Source: Protula sp. h YS-2021
Lineage: Eukaryota > Annelida > Polychaeta > Sabellida > Serpulidae
Length of the DNA: 64,000 bases
Assembly (NCBI GenBank): GCA_949752745.1
Contig: OX457029.1
Span: forward strand, 47,546,228-47,610,227
Direction: 5' to 3'
Below, one piece after another: positions 12,408 through 23,413 of the stretch. Made by a program: the position numbers and the translations under genes. The notes under the pieces were generated by a model, which searched no databases, had not been told where the DNA came from, and was given only the letters and a program-made list of their open reading frames with translations. Numbering within the stretch: the first letter of the stretch is position 1; each line of letters opens with the position of its first letter.

Positions 12408-15400
12408 CTACGCATCCTTTGGTTCATTTCCTACATTTTTGTCCGTATTAATGTGTAAATCATCAAGTTTTTGTGATAATTCATTTTCTGGACTTTCAGT
12501 TTGACTTTCCTTTTCCAAAATCTCACGTTCAATTTCTTTCCTTCTTGCCTCTCGTTCATTCTGTTCAATTAAACGCATCCTCGTCTCGGCATATTCACGG
12601 TACTTCTCCTTCCTGTAATCTGTTTTGGCTTCCTCCAGCAGTATGTTCAGCAGTGTGCCGGAGTTGTCGCGGTTTTTATGAGGCAGAGGGGGCCAAGGAT
12701 TTCCTGAAACATTAAACAGGACAGCTCATGACAATACAGCCAAACACCTGTTACGTAACAACCTGTAATAATAGAACATGTTTTTTTTCTGAGTTTCTTT
12801 AGTTTCTAATATATTTTCAATAATTTTTCTGTGTGCAACAGACATAAATAATGATAAATCTCTTTAACCTGTTAACTGCAAACAATTAGAAAACCCGATT
12901 ACGATTATTGAAACAAAGGTTCACTTATTTCATAAAACAAAACTTATGGTTTTCGATAACAACACTCAATAAATTCAAACGCTTTCGTAGAATGAATTCT
13001 TGTAGAGGAGAGGAGGGAGGCTGGGTGTCAAATTCAATTTAAATACACGCTTCCAAAAAACAACAAGCCCTCGTCGAAGGCGCAGACCCCAACCGGACAC
13101 AACAAGTCGCCATTTTGGCAATTTATTACCCATTTGAAAAATAACATGACGTTACACAACTTCAATATATATATATTCACTATAAAAGGTTGCATATGTC
13201 TAGGATATATAGTTTCGGAGAACTCGCGTGGAAACCAAGCAAGTTTTACATTGCAGTTATCTCAAGTGATCACAATTTTTGACAAGTCGCCATTTCGACA
13301 ATTTTTGACCGATTTGAAAAATAACACGACTTTGCACAACTTCAATATATATATTTTCACTGTACAAGGTTGCATATGCCTAGGGTAAATAGTTTTGGAG
13401 AACTCGCGTGGAAACCACTTAAGTCTTACATTACAGTTATCTAATAAATTGGCAAGTTTTGACAAGTCGCCATTTTGGCAATTTTTTACAGATTTGAAAA
13501 ATAACACGACACTGCATAATTTCAATATATATATATATTTTCACCGTGTAAGGGAGCATATGCCTAGGATAAATAGTTTCGGAGAACTCGCGTGGAAAGC
13601 ACCCAAGTCTTACATTGTAGTTATCTCAAAAGATCACAATTTTTGACAAGTCGCCCTTTTAGCAATTTTTGACCGATTTGAAAAATAAAACTACGTTGCA
13701 CAACTTATATATACTTTCACTCGGCAAGGTTGCATATGCGTATATAAATAGCTTCGGAGAACTTGCGTGGAAGCAAAACAGCATCCAAAGTGTGACACAC
13801 GGACGGACGGACAGAGGGCAATCCTATAGATCCCCCCCCCCCCCGGGCTCGCCCGGCTGGGGTCTAAAAATGCAAGATTAACTTTACCCTAACTTCTAAA
13901 GAAATTAATGGGTCCACACCCTAACCACCACCCTATCCTATCAGCTACTGACCTTTGAGCTCAAGCAGCGAAACACTGAGCTGACTGTGACGATTCGGGT
14001 ACACAGACGGCAGTCTGTACATTGAGGTGAAGGACGAGCGGTGATCCTGGTAGCGCGGCACCAGCACATCGAACAGCTTCGGTATCAAATCTTTCTCCTG
14101 ATGACATACATAAAGTATATATCTTCTTTTTTTTTTCTCTAAAATACACCCACAACACCGACAACTGGAGTTAATCACATGAGATCTTTATGTAAATTTT
14201 TTAACCTCTTAAACCACGAAATATTTTCTAATTAATATTATGAAGTGCAATAACATTTACTGGTATTATTATATAACATATTAAATTGGTGTCTCGCTGG
14301 CAAAGTACAGGACATCTGTTACCAAGAGCCAATAATCCGCTATTTCCATCATTTCTTTGTCCCTGTCACCCCGCGACGAAGCCAGATACAGCAGCTACAA
14401 AGACAACATCATTGTTACACAAGCAAAGGCTTAAATAGCTCATCAACTTCTCTCTATGTCACTAGTTGACCACAGATATACTGATTAATAGCCGTCACCG
14501 CTCCCTATTTAAATATTTATTTATTTAAATCTGAATAGTTTGCAGCATACCAGTTCTCTTCTGTCTGGGAGCAACAGCGGCATTTTAGTAGTGAATCCCC
14601 TTTTCTTCTTTGTTTTTATCACAAGGATGACTTCTTCGATCGACGCACGGACAGACAGACGGACAAAACACAAACCTCTAGTCCCTGTCTTTGATATAAA
14701 GCCCCGGTTGCAGGATAAGAAAGAACGCGCTTAATATACACCAAACACAGGAGCTGTCAGGGACAGAACTAACCCGTCAGCCAAAAATTTGTGTAAAATC
14801 TGTCGAGACCTTTCCGACCTAATGTGTCTACTTGCCAAAAAAAAAACGCATGTCCCTTTTCAGAGAAACAGAATATCTCAAAAAAAGGGGAAAGAAAGTA
14901 AAAACGAAAGAAAAGCGTCAACAGACACACTGGCAAACGTTAACAAGTGGGTCAGTGAAACTGACTATTTCCCCCGCCGGCGTACAGTATTTGATTTTGT
15001 TAGGTTGGACTACAACCCTTAAGCAATTCGTATCATATTCGGGAATTTTAAAATTCCAGCTGGGCCAACGTCCTTGGGCCGATAGGGGTCATTTACAATA
15101 CCAAACCTTGTTGGTTCCAATACATCCTATATGTAAAATATTTCAACAATCGATCCAGAAATGTAGGCTTGAGTGTGTTAACAAACTCATTTAACTGAGT
15201 AAGGATTGGGAAAATTTGTGAAGTTCAGCTGGACCAATGTCCTTGGGCCGACAGGGCTCATTTACAATACCGATCCTTGTTCGCTCCAGTACTACCCATA
15301 TACACAATATCTTAACAATCGGTCGAAAAATGTAGGCTTGAGTGTGTTAACAAAAAAGGTGTCGACAGACGGACAAACCCGAAAACTATAGTCCCCCGGC

Positions 15401-18400
15401 GGGGGACTAACTAAAGCGAAACTGTATTAAACCACGCACACACAGAAATCTTTACTCTCCACAGAAAATATTCCTTGATTCCATTTGGATCCAATTTGAC
15501 AAAGTGTATCCGGGCGAAATAAACGGATTCCTGTCAAATTTAACAGGATCGTGATTGTGATCCCGGGCAACGTTAACAAAAAACGGGATTTACACACTGA
15601 ACATGTCTACAGGGATCTCTCACTGTCGAAAAATATGTCAGGAAATTCGTGAATGAAACAATAATCAAATATCTTTATTTGACATTTCATAAACGTTTCC
15701 TCCATACCATTCGAAAGTCAGTAACAAGCATGTCCAAGGACATGACCCAGTCGAGTTACTAAACAAGGGAAAAGAGAAAAACTCTGAAACGAATACTGTT
15801 AGGCCAAGAAATGAAGAACTTTGTTTCTGAACGTAACTTTTTCATAATTTTAATACACAAAAACGGGTTTTCATGGGTGGAAACTACCTGAAAAGGGATG
15901 TTGGAGAGGTTGTGTTTTGACGATTCACGTATTTACCGACATTTACACAATTTTACAAAATTTTTAAAATTCCACCATTTCGGCATTTTTTGTCACTTGC
16001 GAAAAAAGCAAAGTCCAGGTGGAGAAGCACCTAAGAAACTTGCGATTAAAATATTACAACTATTTGAAAAAGACTGAGAGAAATGAATGGTTTGACAATT
16101 CAGTTATTTACTACCATTTATTCCAGTTTTTGCCAAACTTCAAAGTTCCGCCATTTCAGCAGTTTTTGGCTAACCGCGAAAAAAAACTAATAGCCTGGTA
16201 GGTGAACCCCTGGGGAACATCCCTGCGTAACATCTAAACGATTGGTGTAAAACTGTAGGAGTAGCATTTTAAAATGGGTCAAAATGGGCACAAAAAGTGC
16301 CGCCATTTTGTCAGTTTTTCGTCAATCGTCAAAATAGGTAATAGCCAGATAGGGAACAACCCAGGGAACATTCCTGCGTAATATCAAAACTACTGGAGCA
16401 AAACTGTAGGAGGAGTAGCATTTTAAAGAAAGTCTAACATACGCACATACGCACACACATCCAAGCCTCCTATAGTGATACGACTAACCCAGTCCGACAA
16501 ATCGGCTTGGTTAAAAAGACAACAAGTCTTGTACATTGTTGATGACCTGTTAAGCCGGTTTTCGGGATGATAGATAAGTGGCAGTTAACAAAGGAAAATC
16601 CTATTCCGAAAAAAAACAAGTAAGTATTTGTGTAACACAAGCAGGCCCCAACCGCCCCCAAATTCATAGGGGTATAAAGCGATGACGGAAAGACGGACGG
16701 ACACCCCAAACCTATAGGCCCCAATCCGAAGGGTTGGGGCCTAAAAACATTGGCCAATAATTTCCTGCTAACAAGAAATATGGAGGGAATAAACAACATA
16801 ACGCCCAACGACATAACGTCTGAAAAACGTGCAGGGTACGACATTTGGACCAAATTTTTTCATCTTTTTTTGCTACAATTTTCTTTCCTGGTAAATCAGA
16901 TTGCATTTAAAATGTGACGTTAAACGGATATATTTTTTATCTGAGTCAGCGCGACCGAACTGCAGAGCTGGCATTGAAAGGACAGGCTTTGAATGTCTTT
17001 TTAACAGAGGACGCTAATTGAAGTTTGGAGCAATATAAACCAAATCACACTTTAGGCGTTTCCAATAAAAATGCGCAAAAATTCTAAGTTTGAAATAAAA
17101 ATAACCGGGTAAAAAATGATAGAAATGATAGAGATCTCGCCTAAATGTCAAATTTCGCTTGCACCAAAGAGCAATCTGGTTTTTAACAACCCGTATGCTA
17201 TTTTAAAAATTTATTAAAAGTTTTAACAAATAGTTTCAAGTTTCAATTTCTTTTATGTTCCGAGCATGAGCTGTTTTTGTGATATTTCTTTTATATTTTG
17301 CTATCATTTCTTTCTTTTTCACCGGGTTCACTCGCAGTCGAAATTCAAAATTCTTGCGCACTTCATTCGAAACACCCACTATGATTTGGCTTATAAATAA
17401 AGAAAAAAGGGGGAGCGAAAATCGGTCCAAAAGCCGCACATTTCACTTTTTCCGACGATATGTCGTCGGTCGCTATGTCGGAACACCGATATGGATTAAT
17501 GCAAAACCTGGAAATAAAATGTGTCAAATCATTATTCTTTTCGGATCCTTTCTTTCCAGAATAGAAAGCGTCGTAGATCCGCCAGCTGGAACAACCACAG
17601 ATCTAAACTTCTCACAGCCCAGGGCAGCGAGGTCCAAGCTGGCAAATTGTTTCTTAAAAGCACACTGAGAAGAACCATTTCGCATTATGTTCGACTTGGA
17701 CAACACTCTCAAACTTGAATGGGTTTTGCAACTGTATTCCCATACCCAGAGAGAGCCTGAGACTGAACTGAGCAATCTAAGCAAATGTGACCTCTACACG
17801 ATGTTTAAAACTAGCTTCGAATTCGAAAAATATCTCAGCACCCTTTCTCCAACCATAGCTACAATAATCTGCAAATATAGATGCACTAATCATAAACTTG
17901 AAGTAGAAAAGAAGAGGTATGTAAGACCTTATATTCCCCGCTTAGAGAGAAAATGCACAAAATGTAACCTGAACGAAACCAGAAACGAACTTCACCACCT
18001 CTTAGTTTGCCCCAGGTTTGCAGAACTTAGATACAAATATATTGATAACAAATATGTCAAAAGGCCGAACTTTAGCAATGTCCTTAACCTCCTCAGCAGT
18101 AAAAGCAGGAAAGTGTTTATCAGACTTGCACTGTACTCACGTGAAACGATGAAGTTCTACTAACATAACATGCCCCGTCCTCTATCCCCCCCCCCCCCCC
18201 TCTACCCCCAATTGCCCCGGTTATCTGTGATTTGAATGTGAAAATTGCATGTGTGATTTGACTTCCAATATATAAGCGCTTATGTAATTATAGGCTGAGA
18301 ATACTTGCAGTGTTATTCTTTGGTTAGAAGTAGCTATAAGCATACATGGGTCGAGACAGTGCCTGCAAGTACATGTGATCTGTGTGTCTGTATGTATGTA

Positions 18401-20564
18401 CTGAACAGTTGCTTGTGTTTGGTCGTGAACCGAATAGGAAGCAATGGGCAAGAAGTAAATATATCCAGCAAACCAATAAAAAACTTGCTGGTGAATACTG
18501 TGTTAAAATACATAATCACTTGTGTTAAAGTACATAATTACTTGGCACTTTACCTCATGTTACTGTATATATAACTGATCTTGCACTTAAGCACGCTAGG
18601 TGGCAGATACTGTCATGATAAGTAAATTTCAGTTATTATTCTCCGCTTGTAGATATTGATGTTTACGAAGGGTCTAGGACAGAACCCCCCCCCCCAAGAC
18701 TAAACCCCCCGGACCAACCCCCCCCCCCCCCCCACACGCATAACCCCCCGTGCCAAAACCCCCCGATCGGACCAACCCCCCCCCCCCAACCTAATCAACA
18801 TGCCAATATAATATGTCAAATTTAAACACACGTTTATTGTATCATGATTTTACAACTTGCGATGTAAATTGTTTTACTACGATAACTACAACTGACTAAT
18901 GTCAACAGTCATTGTTGGTTTAAAACTGAATATTATGGGCTATTCCTCTGAAAATCTAAGATGTTTCGGTTGCGAAAGTCACGAACAATGTGCGCTATCC
19001 TATTTCTTGTTTGGACACTTTGCTGTCGTCGTGGTTCTGGAAGGTGACTCCTATAATTTGGTTTATGACGACATTGTTTAGGCTCTGTTTTCGTCGAAGA
19101 ATGTCCAGGAACCGCCATGGATTGGGGTGCTGAGCGGCACCGGTAGCTTGTATTTTGCGGGGCCACCTTTCAATACTGTTGTTGGTCCTCGGTAGTTCCT
19201 CTTCAACCCCGATTGCTCATGTTTCACAAGCCACGGTCAAACTTTGGAGCAATTCTCTGGTTACATAATATCGTCTACTTCGGACAAAATTAATTGCAGT
19301 TGGCTGTATAATTGCAATTCAGCACACAATGGGGACTCCTGTGATTTATAAATAACAGGAATTCGTACTTCAGATGTTTTAATTACAATCGACATACAGA
19401 CTAGATGACAACTTCAACAAGGGTGTAAATTGTACTTCAGATCCTGTGATTGTAAGATGACAGAACGGGACACGGCAGAAGCTCTGATTGTATTTGAAAT
19501 CAAAGCTCGTCAGATGTAATATGACTGCAGTTATGTACCTTGTTTACCTTTATAATCAGTAATCATAAAGTAAAGATTACAGATTATCGGAGGCTCTTAA
19601 AAGTTCAAATATAATTGTTGGAGTGGGGAGGGGGGTTTGGTCCTCGGGGGTTTTGGCATGGGGAGGCTAAGCGCGCGAGGGGTTTGGTCCTGGGGGGGTT
19701 TGGTCGGGAAGGGGGGGGGAGTTCGATCCGGGGGGGGGGGGTTCTGTCCGAAACCCGTTTACGAGATGTTATAAGGATCATCAACGATCAATCATTCTTG
19801 GAAAGTGTGTTTATACCATATTGTATTCATATTGGCTCACTGAGCCACTGAATAAAACTTATTGATTTGAAAAGTTAAGGAAGAATAATAGAACTTCAGT
19901 TTTTCGTGAATACTCGCCAAAAAAATAAAATCAGTTCTACTTGGGGTCTTTCCGGATGCGAAAAAACCGGGAAGGGAAGCTTTTTCAGCAGCTGCCGGAT
20001 AAGCTGTGGGTCTTCAAGGGCGACTTATCTACCCGCCAGTTTACTGGTACGGTAATCATACTCACATATCGGTTCAGTTAAAAAGATCACTCAAACATGA
20101 TTTCTACTGGTACAAGGAGAGAAACATAAAATTGAACAGCACATCGTAATTGGCAAAAATGAAAATGTGTTCTTTTAATGCGACAACAGCGTTTGCGGCG
20201 GTTGTTCCATGTTTATTTACAAACTTTAATAAGCCATGCCATTCACTATTTCATTCTTGTTATGGGTCATAATAATTTTCATCAGCCAACAGACCAGTTT
20301 GTAAAATAACCAATTACGATGTGCTGGTCAATTTGAATGTTCCTTGCCTTGTAAGCATTCACTTGTAAATTTTATTTTTCCACCTACACGTTCTGCATAG
20401 CCCCTTGCTTCATCGATATGTTGTGTTTTCCCTTCTATTCTTTCATGCCTCACAAGGGCAGTGACAAGCTTTCGCATTTTACTTATTCTTCCTTCTGGGC
20501 CTTGATTGGGTAAATCTGCTTTTGAAAGCTTCCGAGGGAAGTTTCTTACTTTTATTTTTAACAT
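12408..20564 (-). CDS. mrpl17: Mitochondrial ribosomal protein L17 (bL17m), four coding exons
   Basis: Coding exons on minus: 20564-20388, 14394-14323, 14097-13953, 12703-12408, all with GT-AG borders and compatible phases (0, 0, 1). They sum to 690 nt, 229 aa plus stop. The product is a structural protein of the mitochondrial large subunit. Exon 1 holds the bL17 core ('GPEGRISKMRKLVTALVRHE', 'DEARGYAERV' region), exon 2 'GDRDKEMMEIADYWLL', exon 3 'EKDLIPKLFDVLVPRYQD', exon 4 'NPWPPLPHK'. These follow human MRPL17 in order and spacing, and the residue at each junction fits the family. The C-terminal ~90 residues are a Glu/Arg-rich, probably helical tail that makes it longer than the 175-aa human protein. 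Intron 1 is about 6 kb and hosts pearl-like elements, a LINE fragment and a C-run element. Identification is firm; exact start (ATG 20564) is likely. Confidence 0.93.
12704..13952. other. mrpl17 intron 3, unique part and pearl-like repeat
   Basis: The intron between mrpl17 exons 3 and 4. 12704-13080 shows nothing recognisable. From 13080 it is filled by a pearl-like element described separately. Confidence 0.6.
13085..13867 (+). mobile_element. Pearl-like (Helentron-type) non-autonomous element
   Basis: Four copies of a ~180-bp unit ('tttgaaaaataacacgac', 'ttgcatatgcctaggat', 'cggagaactcgcgtgg') start near 13110, 13288, 13468 and 13650. They end in 'cacggacggacggacaga' (13798-13815) and a hairpin with stem tagatcccc/ggggtcta (13827-13867) that holds a C-run. 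Same plan as the element at 10950-11934 but a different core sequence. It lies in mrpl17 intron 3. Confidence 0.65.
14395..15035. other. mrpl17 intron 1, proximal part
   Basis: No exon. A short remnant 'acggacagacagacggacaa' at 14648-14667, followed by 'cctctagtccctgt', looks like the tail of a truncated pearl-like element. Confidence 0.45.
15036..15412 (+). mobile_element. Pearl-like element, two core units
   Basis: Two ~169-bp units start near 15053 and 15222 ('cagctgggccaacgtccttg', 'catttacaatacc'). They are followed by 'cgacagacggacaaac' and a perfect hairpin, tagtcccc-cggc-ggggacta, ending at about 15410. Confidence 0.6.
15413..15845. other. mrpl17 intron 1, no recognisable content
   Basis: I see no gene, repeat array or hairpin here. 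Confidence 0.4.
15846..16530 (+). mobile_element. Pearl-like element related to the inverted copy at 56.2 kb
   Basis: Repeated units of ~150 bp ('gtgccgccattttgtcag', 'attcctgcgtaatatc', 'aactgtaggaggagtagc') end in a CATACGCACA tract, 'cctcctatagtgatacgact' and an imperfect hairpin cagtccga-caaa-tcggcttgg. The reverse complement of the same sequence, with a better hairpin, occurs at 56194-56840. So this is one family present in both orientations within the window. Confidence 0.6.
16600..16745 (+). mobile_element. 3' tail of another pearl-like element
   Basis: 'acggaaagacggacggacac' at 16684-16703 is followed by 'cctataggccccaatccg' and a hairpin taggccccaa-loop-ttggggccta ending at 16743. 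The core units are absent or decayed. Confidence 0.5.
16746..17686. other. mrpl17 intron 1, no recognisable content
   Basis: No gene or clear repeat. The part just before 17687 may belong to the LINE fragment in a damaged frame, but I cannot show it. Confidence 0.4.
17687..18163 (+). pseudogene. 3' end of a non-LTR retrotransposon ORF2 (LINE fragment)
   Basis: A 158-codon open frame resembling the region after the reverse transcriptase in L2/CR1/jockey-like LINE polyproteins. It has a C-x2-C-x9-HH-x3-C knuckle at residues 90-108 ('CTKCNLNETRNELHHLLVC') followed by 'PRFAELRYKY', preceded by a basic stretch. The stop at 18161-18163 is followed by a C-run and presumed 3' UTR. No reverse transcriptase core (YxDD) is found upstream, so this is a 5'-truncated insertion, as is common for LINEs. 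It sits in mrpl17 intron 1 on the opposite strand. Confidence 0.6.
18164..18660. other. Probable LINE 3' flank and unique DNA
   Basis: A poly-C tract follows at about 18187-18200. No gene is seen. Confidence 0.35.
18669..19756. mobile_element. Non-autonomous element with C-run terminal inverted repeats and 8-bp target duplication
   Basis: The left end reads gggtctaggacagaaccccc. The right end, in reverse complement, reads gggtttcggacagaaccccc. The inverted arms of ~130 bp are chains of C-runs (or G-runs) with short spacers such as 'ggaccaa' and 'gccaaaac'. The 8-mer GTTTACGA lies directly outside on both sides (18661-18668 and 19757-19764), as expected for a target-site duplication. No transposase is encoded in the ~800 bp between the arms. 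An 8-bp duplication fits hAT (or P), but the family is not identified. Confidence 0.75.
19757..20387. other. mrpl17 intron 1, distal part
   Basis: Contains the right 8-bp duplication at its start. Nothing else is recognisable. Confidence 0.4.
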
Positions 20565-21212
20565 AGCTTTTGTTGAAAATTTAATTTTCTAAATCTCTTA
20601 ATTTCGCTCAAATGATTGTAAGGTAAAGCCTAAAATGGCATGTTTTTTAACATTACATGTCGGGCCGGCTTTTGCGTTGGCCTGCAAGCGTCGTTAATAA
20701 ACAACCGACCCCAAGTAAGAAATGCCTCCTTGACCTGTGGACTGTACCACAAAATGTTGTTTCTGTAACTTTTCGGCTCTAGTCTGTACTGTCAACAGTT
20801 GAAGAGTAAGCATAAAATTTGTGTTTATTTTTTCAATTATAAAGAATTTTAAATGTGTCTTTATCATGGTAAGTACTAAAAGTGCTGCATGGTCTATTTG
20901 TGTATGATGGCAGGTACTAAAAGTGCTGTGTGGTCTATTTGTGTATGCATAACTGAGAGTTACTTTTGTACAGATATTACATAATGCATATGCATTGTAT
21001 TGTCTCCCAAGCAATGATCATAACTGTTAATCCCAACTGACCTTAGTCCAACCTTAGCCCACGAACATTTGCGATTTAACGCACCGGATATCGCTGTGTC
21101 ATTGCCACATCGCTTCCCTTGTTTGTCGGTTTACGAGGAGAGCGATATATGGTACCAAGCGATATAATTAATGAGACGCTTTTATAAAACTCACTTATAG
21201 TAAAACAGTAGT
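20565..21212. other. Upstream region of mrpl17
   Basis: Contains the 5' UTR and promoter of mrpl17 by position. A ~58-bp direct repeat ('gtactaaaagtgctg..tggtctatttgtgtat') occurs near 20872 and 20914. No other gene is seen. Confidence 0.4.
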
Positions 21213-21278
21213 AATTAAGCCAATTAAGTCAATTAAGTCAATTAAGGTAATTAAGCCTGCTGCCACCTGTCAATCATT

Positions 21279-21475
21279 GTGACGTCATAATGACGTCATA
21301 CTGTCTGGAAATGACGTCATCATGTCTGGAGCGGAGTTTTGGGTCACTTTGTGACGTCATACTGTCTGGAAGTGACGTCATCATGTCTGGACCGGAAGTG
21401 ACGTCATAGTGTCTGTTTGTTTCTATCTGCTTCAGTTTTTGGATGGAGCGCGCGCGCGTGTTGAGATGACGTCAT
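21279..21475. promoter_or_regulatory. Cluster of seven TGACGTCA (CRE/bZIP-type) palindromes
   Basis: Seven exact TGACGTCA octamers within 200 bp, mirrored by seven more in the right arm (25600-25797). One further exact octamer and several one-base variants lie between 23137 and 23216, upstream of the internal gene. TGACGTCA is the consensus of CREB/ATF factors. Whether it controls transcription here or is merely part of a repeat is not shown. Confidence 0.45.
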
Positions 21476-22639
21476 GATGAAGGGTAAAGGTCACAGCAGA
21501 GTGTGCGTAAACGAAACGTCATTTTGTTTTCGTAATTTGAAATAACGGACTTCCGTTGAAGTGTGGAACTTTGCATATTTGTAACATGTCGCCATTTTAA
21601 CTGTGTAAAAAGTGAAAAAGTGGGATAACTTTCGTTATACTTGGTCGATTTACATGAAAATTTCACTGTTTGATTCAGTTTTATATCTAGTTTTGTTATA
21701 AAGTGGTCACAGGCTATTTGCGCAGCTGGCTGTATGGATAATGTGACATGCAGCCATTTTAACTTTGTAAAAAGTGAAAAAGTGGGATAACTTTCGCTAT
21801 AGTTGACGGATTTGCATGAAAATTTCACTGTTTGATCCAGTTTTATGTAAAGTTTTAACATTAAGTGGTCACGGGCTATTTACACCGGTGGTTGTATGCA
21901 TAATGTGACATGCCGCCATTTTAACTTTGTAAAAAGTGAAAAAGTGGGATAACTTTAGCTATAGTTGACGGATTTGCATGAAAATTTCACTGTTTGATTC
22001 AGTTTTATGTAAAGTTTTAACATTAAGTGGTTACGGGCTATTTACACCGGTGGTTGTATGCATAATGTGACATGCCGCCATTTTAACTTTGTAAAAAGTG
22101 AAAAAGTGGGATAACTTTCGCTATAGTTGACGGATTTGCATGAAAATTTCACTGTTTGATTCAGTTTTATATCTAGTTTTGTTATAAAGTGGTCACAGGC
22201 TATTTACACCGGTGGCTGTATGCATTTTTGTAACATGCCGCCATTTTAACCTTGTAAAAAGTGGAAAATTGGCATAACTTTCGCTATAGTTGGTCGATTT
22301 GCATGAAACTTTCACTGTTTGGTTCAGTTTTATATCTAGTTTTTGTTATAATGTAGTCATGGGCTATTTGCGCAGCTGGCTGTAGGCATAATTTGACATT
22401 CGCCATTTTAACTTTTTAAAAAGTGGGAAAAGTGTAATAACTTTCGTTATGGTTAACCGATTTGAATGAAAATTTCACCATTGAATTCAGTTTGATGTCT
22501 TAGTTTTACAGTAGTTTGTGCATAGGTGGGTTATTGGAATGGCGCGCGCCCACCATTCAAACATGTGTTTGAATTATTTTTTTACGTCAAACTATTGTTC
22601 AACAAGTTGTTTAGCAATTGTACAACAATTGTTTAACAA

Positions 22640-22945
22640 GCTGTTGTTCAACATGTTCAACATGTTGTTGAACATGTTCAACAACATGTTCAACATGTTC
22701 AACAACATGTTTAACAAGTTGAACATGTTCAACATGTTCAACAACATGTTCAACATGTTCAACAACATGTTCAACATGTTCAACATGTTCAACATGTTCA
22801 GCAACATGTTCAACATGTTCAACATGTTGTTGCACAAGTTGAACATGTTCAACATGTTCAGCAACATGTTCAACATGTTCAACATGTTCAACATGTTCAA
22901 CATGTTCAGCAACATGTTCAACATGTTCAACATGTTGTTGCACAA
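22640..22945. repeat. AACATGTT palindromic microarray
   Basis: Dozens of 9- and 12-bp steps of the form caacatgtt / caacaacatgtt. Each step is a small palindrome, so both strands give long Met-Phe-Asn or Val-Glu-His ORFs that I do not regard as genes. A matching array lies at 24345-24610, and a shorter one at 23262-23350 just upstream of the internal gene. Confidence 0.85.
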
Positions 22946-23352
22946 GTTGGTCGATTTGCTGAGTCAGCAATTTTAGCAATTTTAACAAGTTTGGCATTTT
23001 TGAGCAAGTTACACACCATATTTTGATTACATCGAAGTAACATAAAAGGAAGAGTGAGACATGCATTTCATACCTATCAAACAGAAACAAATTCTGCTGA
23101 GTCAGTTTTTTTTTGGTAAAGCGCGCGCCTGTTCGAATGACGTTATTATGACGTTATAATGATGACGTGATGACGTCATAATGATGTCATGATAACGTCA
23201 TAAAGACGTCATGACGTTAGACTCCTCTAAGCGGCATAACCCTAACCCTAGGCGTAGACAACATGTTCAACAACATGTTGAACTTGTTGAACATGTTCTT
23301 CAACATGTTGTTCAACAAGTTGAACATGTTCAACATGTTGTTCAACAAGTTG

Positions 23353-23360
23353 TATATAAG
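23353..23360 (+). promoter_or_regulatory. TATA box of the palindrome gene
   Basis: TATATAAG lies 54-61 bases before the start codon at 23414, a spacing that would give a ~30-nt 5' UTR. A seven-codon upstream ORF (ATG 23398, stop at 23419-23421) overlaps the main start codon and could lower its translation. Confidence 0.6.
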
Positions 23361-23413
23361 GCTATGTTTAAAGACTTTTTCTTCATTTGAAAAGTGCATG
23401 TTGAACCGAAAGG

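Larger units (their letters stand above)
21213..22950 (+). repeat. Left arm of the palindromic element
   Basis: Order: 9-bp aattaag units (21213-21257), seven TGACGTCA octamers between 21279 and 21475, a ~163-bp tandem unit in six copies (the marker 'gccattttaact' near 21590, 21752, 21913, 22077, 22240, 22401), then the AACATGTT-type array (22640-22945). A 129-codon minus frame in the tandem units recurs identically in the right arm but is a by-product of the repeats. Confidence 0.85.

Noticed and set aside
22518..23090. Long Met-Phe-Asn and Val-Glu-His repeat ORFs, and their mirror at 24258-24719
   Set aside because: Translation of the AACATGTT array in several frames; no promoter, no conserved pattern.
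23230..23250. Telomere-like ccctaaccctaa
   Set aside because: Only two repeats; chance within a low-complexity stretch.
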